Source: Ruminococcus sp.
Lineage (GTDB): Bacteria; Bacillota; Clostridia; Oscillospirales; Ruminococcaceae
Assembly: GCA_014799785.1 (NCBI GenBank)
Contig: JAAVHI010000084.1
Coordinates: 1 to 52,718 of the forward strand
DNA length: 52,718 nucleotides
Direction of reading: 5' to 3'
Shown: positions 49,517 through 52,718 of the stretch, piece after piece
Position numbering within the stretch: the stretch's first letter is position 1
How the letters are laid out: every line of letters begins with the position of its first letter
Notes under the pieces: model-generated
What the model saw: the letters and a program-made list of their open reading frames with translations, nothing else
What the model was told of the DNA's origin: nothing
Database searches by the model: none
Translations under genes and position numbers: made by a program

Positions 49517-49538
49517 AAAAATATTATGCATAACTGTA

Positions 49539-49567
49539 TTGACATATTATATGATGTATAGTATAAT
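49539..49567 (+). promoter_or_regulatory. Promoter of the yceG-telA operon
   Basis: TTGACA at 49539-49544, a 17 bp spacer, TATAAT at 49562-49567. The leader carries a small CGGGA/TCCCG hairpin. Confidence 0.88.
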
Positions 49568-49624
49568 AATTATGTCGGGAGCTGTCCCGATGAAAAATGC
49601 TTTGCTGAAAGGCGTTTCTGCTGT

Positions 49625-51250
49625 ATGATTTTTGAGGGTTTTTCTACTGAAAATAAAAAACTTGTCCAGACCGTTACAACTGCCTCGGACACATTTACAA
49701 AGGATATTCTTGAGTCCCACTCGGAAAGGCTTCTGTCAAGAGGAGGTCACTTTACCGCCGAGCAGCTTATCCCCGTATATTTCGCCGCGCTTGTGGGCGC
49801 GCCCTCGGAGGAGGACGCAAGGGCGGATTTCCATAATATGCTTTATGAGCTTAGGGAAAATTTAATAAAGTGCCCCAAGCTGCTGTTTTACAGCGAGTAT
49901 GAGTTTAAGCCGCCCACGCCCGACGAGCTTTCCGTTTTCGACGGTATAAGCATTGTGGACGGTGACATTGAGACGCTTCCCGAAGAGCTGGCGGCTGTTG
50001 TAAGCGTCCCCGGCGACGAGGTGAGGACTAAGCTTGCGCAGGAAACTCTTCCGCTTTTTCTGAAAGGCATGAGCGGCAGGGACGCTCTGTCCGCGGCGCA
50101 GACCCTTATCGTCTGGATGAACCGCTGCCTCGGCTCGGAGGCTTTCCGCCGTGACCACAAGGAAATACCCGTGCTGATGTACTACGGCAACATCACCCCC
50201 GCCGAGACCGCTTTCCTGCACTTTATGTCCCGTATCGGAATAGACGTGCTGTATATTTGCAGCAATCTTTCGGGACTTGTGACTCTGAAGCAAAACAATC
50301 TTGAGGGACGTATGCAGATATTCGAGTTGCCATGCTCCGTTCCCGTTACGCCGTACCCCGACAAGCCCGTAAGGACAAAGCTTGCTACGGTGGCCTACAA
50401 CGCTTCCAAGGAGCTTAACAATATCCTATATAATAACGACACTATTTTCCGTGACTTCCAGTTTTCGGATATGCAGTCCCTTACGCTTAAAACCACCTAT
50501 GAGGAGATAGACGTGCTGTGGCACCAGCCCGCAAGGTACAGAACTGGATTTGCGTCTAACGGCTCAAAGGTCACGGTACCGAACATCTTCGCCAAAATAA
50601 GCGGCGTCAAGGACGGAAATCTTAACGCTTACTGGGACAGCGTCAAGTGGAAGCTTTCCCCCGATACAAGAATAATCGCAAAATCGCCAAGCTACAGAAA
50701 ATACGGCGAGACCAACCTTGACATCTACAAGCCATACTATGTGGGAGAACAGATACTGACGGATAAGCTGAAAAGTTCTCCGCTGAACAAGTACGGATAC
50801 CTGTCCGAAAGCCTGCAAACGCTTATCTTCAATAAAATGCAGGAGGCTGTGGACACCGGTCTGCTGAAAATAGACCGCAGCGAGCTTCTCCCGCTGGTGC
50901 TGTATGTAGGTACAAATCTTGAAAGGGAAATACTGAAGCTTCTGCAAAAATACGATTTTACCAAGGACATACCGAAGCTTATTATTATAGACGTTATCGA
51001 GGACACGTTCAGCAAGATAGAATGTATTCAGCTTGTGCTGTTCAATCTTCTCGGATTTGATATACTTGTCTATACCCCGACGGGGTACAGGAATATCGAG
51101 ACCTTTGTCAGCGACGCGGCATTCGAGACCCATACAATGAACGAGTTCGAGTATAATGTGCACATACCGAAGTTCAAGATACCCGATTCCATTCCCGAAC
51201 CGAGCGGCAAAGGACTGTTCGGAAAACTATTCAAGAAAGGAAGAAAATAA
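49625..51250 (+). CDS. yceG: YceG-family protein of the Ter stress module
   Basis: The 541-residue cytoplasmic protein matches the YceG_bac pattern: GGHFTAEQLIPVYFAALVGA near the N-terminus, YYGNITPAETAFLHFMSRIG, LPLVLYVGTNLEREILKLL and PKLIIIDVIEDTFSKIECIQ. In Bacillus subtilis yceG lies in the yceCDEFGH stress operon beside TerD, TerC and TelA proteins. Its biochemical role is unknown; it is predicted as part of a nucleotide-like 'biosynthetic' module. Here the 5'-flanking TerD genes are absent and two dynamins take that place. The ATG at 49625 has only a loosely spaced ribosome site (GAAAGG, 13 nt). Two nucleotides separate it from telA. Confidence 0.85.
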   Translation: MIFEGFSTENKKLVQTVTTASDTFTKDILESHSERLLSRGGHFTAEQLIPVYFAALVGAPSEEDARADFHNMLYELRENLIKCPKLLFYSEYEFKPPTPDELSVFDGISIVDGDIETLPEELAAVVSVPGDEVRTKLAQETLPLFLKGMSGRDALSAAQTLIVWMNRCLGSEAFRRDHKEIPVLMYYGNITPAETAFLHFMSRIGIDVLYICSNLSGLVTLKQNNLEGRMQIFELPCSVPVTPYPDKPVRTKLATVAYNASKELNNILYNNDTIFRDFQFSDMQSLTLKTTYEEIDVLWHQPARYRTGFASNGSKVTVPNIFAKISGVKDGNLNAYWDSVKWKLSPDTRIIAKSPSYRKYGETNLDIYKPYYVGEQILTDKLKSSPLNKYGYLSESLQTLIFNKMQEAVDTGLLKIDRSELLPLVLYVGTNLEREILKLLQKYDFTKDIPKLIIIDVIEDTFSKIECIQLVLFNLLGFDILVYTPTGYRNIETFVSDAAFETHTMNEFEYNVHIPKFKIPDSIPEPSGKGLFGKLFKKGRK

Positions 51251-51252
51251 CT

Positions 51253-52419
51253 ATGGCGCTTAAATTCACACCTTCGACGGAGGCTCAGGCACAGGCTGCG
51301 GGAGCTGTCACAACTGACGTAACCGTAACGGCCGCTCCCCTTAACATTCAGACCGAGGTTCCCCAGGAATTTTCAATGACCGCAAAGACGGAAGAGTTAA
51401 AGCAGGAACTTGTAAAGAACGAGCAGGTAGACAAGCTTGTAAGCACTATCAATATCAATGACGTAAACTCTATCGTAAAATTCGGAAACGAAGTGGCGAT
51501 GGAGATATCCAAGGCTTCCGACCAGGTGCTCAACTCGATGAATATGGATCAGATCAACGATTCGGGAGAGCTGCTTATGCACCTGTCCGCGGTAATGGAG
51601 CAGTTTGACGCGAAAGAGCTTACCGACGACGGCAAAAAGGGTATCTTTGCAAGTCTGAGAAAGCAGGTTGACAAGCTTCTTGCAAAGTACCACACCATGG
51701 GCGAGGACGTGGACAAGATTTACGTTCAGCTCAGACAGTACGAGACCGAGATAGAAGCCTCCAACGTTAAGCTGGAGACCATGTTCAACGCGAACATTCA
51801 GTACTACAAGGACTTGCTTCTGTATATAATGGCGGGCGAGCAGGCCTGCGTGGAGCTTGACCAGTATATCGAAGACTACCGCAAAAAGCTTGAAGCCGAA
51901 CCCGATTCGGGCGCTGTTGCAATGGATTTGCAGACCCTCGAACAGACCAGACAGGTTTTCGAGCAGAGGGTCATGGACCTGAAGATCGCGGAGAATGTTG
52001 CCATGCAGACAGTCCCCATGCTGAAAGCGATGCAGTTCTCAAATCTGAACCTTATCAGAAAGATCAATTCGGCGTTCATCATTACAATGCCCGTGTTCAA
52101 ACAGGCTTTGGCGCAGGCGGTCATGCTGAAAAGACAGCGCGTTCAGGCGGAGGCTATGCAGGCTCTGGACGAGAAAACCAACGAGCTGCTTCTTAAAAAT
52201 GCACAGAACACCGTTGCTCAGACCAAGCTGACAACTCAGCTTGCTTCTGGAAGCTCCATTAAGGTAGATACCCTTGAAGAGACATGGAAAACCATTGTTG
52301 ACGGTATCGAGGAAACACGGCAGATACAGGACGCGGCAAAGCAGCAGCGCAAGGAGGATTCAATACGCTTGCAGAAGCTTAAAGAGGATTACCGCGCTAA
52401 GATGAGCGAGACTAAATAA
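51253..52419 (+). CDS. telA: Toxic anion resistance protein, TelA/KlaA family
   Basis: The 388-residue helical cytoplasmic protein has the TelA body: INDVNSIVKFGNEVAMEISK, then MGEDVDKIYVQLRQYETEIE, LQTLEQTRQVFEQRVMDLKI, MQTVPMLKAMQFSNLNLIRK and a Gln/Lys-rich C-terminal coiled coil. It belongs to the tellurite/stress (Ter) module, also linked to phage and colicin tolerance. The start ATG 51253 lies 2 nt after yceG, so the two are coupled. Last gene before a terminator and the family A repeat. Confidence 0.9.
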   Translation: MALKFTPSTEAQAQAAGAVTTDVTVTAAPLNIQTEVPQEFSMTAKTEELKQELVKNEQVDKLVSTININDVNSIVKFGNEVAMEISKASDQVLNSMNMDQINDSGELLMHLSAVMEQFDAKELTDDGKKGIFASLRKQVDKLLAKYHTMGEDVDKIYVQLRQYETEIEASNVKLETMFNANIQYYKDLLLYIMAGEQACVELDQYIEDYRKKLEAEPDSGAVAMDLQTLEQTRQVFEQRVMDLKIAENVAMQTVPMLKAMQFSNLNLIRKINSAFIITMPVFKQALAQAVMLKRQRVQAEAMQALDEKTNELLLKNAQNTVAQTKLTTQLASGSSIKVDTLEETWKTIVDGIEETRQIQDAAKQQRKEDSIRLQKLKEDYRAKMSETK

Positions 52420-52425
52420 TTTATC

Positions 52426-52457
52426 ATGTGAGTATCGGAAACGGTACTCACATTTTT
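52426..52457 (+). terminator. Terminator after telA
   Basis: TGTGAGTATCG GAAA CGGTACTCACA followed by TTTTT; the tetraloop GAAA adds stability. Confidence 0.9.
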
Positions 52458-52468
52458 AATAATGGGAA

Positions 52469-52638
52469 GATAAATTTTGATTTAGCGGACTATCGTGCGG
52501 GTTCTTAGGCGGCGAAGCCGCCGACTCAAGCTGGTCCGGCTGAGCACAGCTGGCAGAAGTCCAGAGGGCGGAGCCCTTTGGTCGCAGCTGACCGAAGGTC
52601 AGTTTGAGCAGAAGCGCGAAATCCCCTCCCCGCGCCCG
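52469..52638 (-). repeat. Dispersed hairpin-rich repeat, family A, inverted copy
   Basis: This is the reverse complement of the element at 1-152, with the same order of conserved blocks but different stems, including GGCGGCGAAGCCGCC, GGGCGGAGCCC and CTGACCGAAGGTCAG. After it (52639-52718) only a GAAACGGC GAGA GCCGTTTC hairpin is seen and no gene. Confidence 0.8.
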
Positions 52639-52718
52639 CAGGCGCATATTCTCCCGAAACGGAGCAGGAGGTGAGAAACGGCGAGAGCCGTTTCGAGGAG
52701 GGGCGAACACGACCGCCC

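Noticed and set aside
52639..52718. Gene in the last 80 bases
   Set aside because: Only a small hairpin and GC-rich sequence are visible, with no ribosome site or domain-like frame.

Overview
The window looks like chromosomal DNA of a Gram-positive, low-to-mid GC clostridial bacterium, most likely a Ruminococcus-like member of the Oscillospirales from gut or rumen. This is inferred from strong AGGAGG ribosome sites, many GTG/TTG starts, sigma-A promoters with 16-18 bp spacers, lipoprotein solute-binding proteins, a GH9 glycoside hydrolase, DUF4830 and DUF6062 proteins, and a PBSX/HK97-type head-gene cassette. No rRNA, CRISPR array, intact insertion sequence or plasmid backbone was seen. Related ~150-170 bp hairpin-rich repeats lie inverted at the two ends, so the window may be a whole contig that broke at repeats.

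Layout. 0.2-5.1 kb: VanY-like carboxypeptidase, serS, a chemoreceptor and a small membrane protein. 5.2-5.7 kb: four tRNA genes (Val, Asp, Phe, Gly) on the minus strand. 5.8-13.0 kb: nine minus-strand phage-derived genes (small and large terminase, portal, capsid, protease-like protein, connectors, a tail-hub-like protein) with no integrase, repressor, tape measure or lysis gene. 13.3-14.7 kb: a TetR regulator with an operator array, translationally coupled to a CPBP membrane protease. 14.8-30.1 kb: carbohydrate genes (SGNH esterase lipoprotein, GH9 enzyme, three orphan solute-binding lipoproteins, an alpha/beta esterase) mixed with YtaF, BirA, DUF4830, FeoA, alanine racemase, a SLOG protein and an LCP-like protein. 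30.2-35.0 kb: a D,D-carboxypeptidase, a metallophosphoesterase, an AT-rich pair of small unknown genes, a tautomerase and an OGG-type DNA glycosylase. 35.0-35.4 kb: a compact type I toxin-antitoxin locus of par/fst architecture. 35.5-44.1 kb: DUF6062, asnB, a CNNM/CBS membrane protein, and two ECF sigma/anti-sigma pairs flanking a HisA-type isomerase.

44.2-52.5 kb is the most interesting functional block. One operon encodes a membrane-inserting dynamin-like GTPase, an M48-like protein whose HExxH motif reads CECGH, and a second soluble dynamin-like GTPase. After a 211 bp MITE-like inverted-repeat element, a second promoter drives yceG and telA, the core of the tellurite/'Ter' stress module. 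I read this as a membrane-stress or anti-phage membrane-remodelling system, which is inference. The other strong finds are the type I toxin-antitoxin locus and the stripped-down capsid/packaging cassette.

Two dispersed repeat families recur. Family A is the end repeat, with a short fragment at 38.3 kb. Family B is ~85-105 bp, has three copies, and twice supplies the stop codon of the upstream gene.
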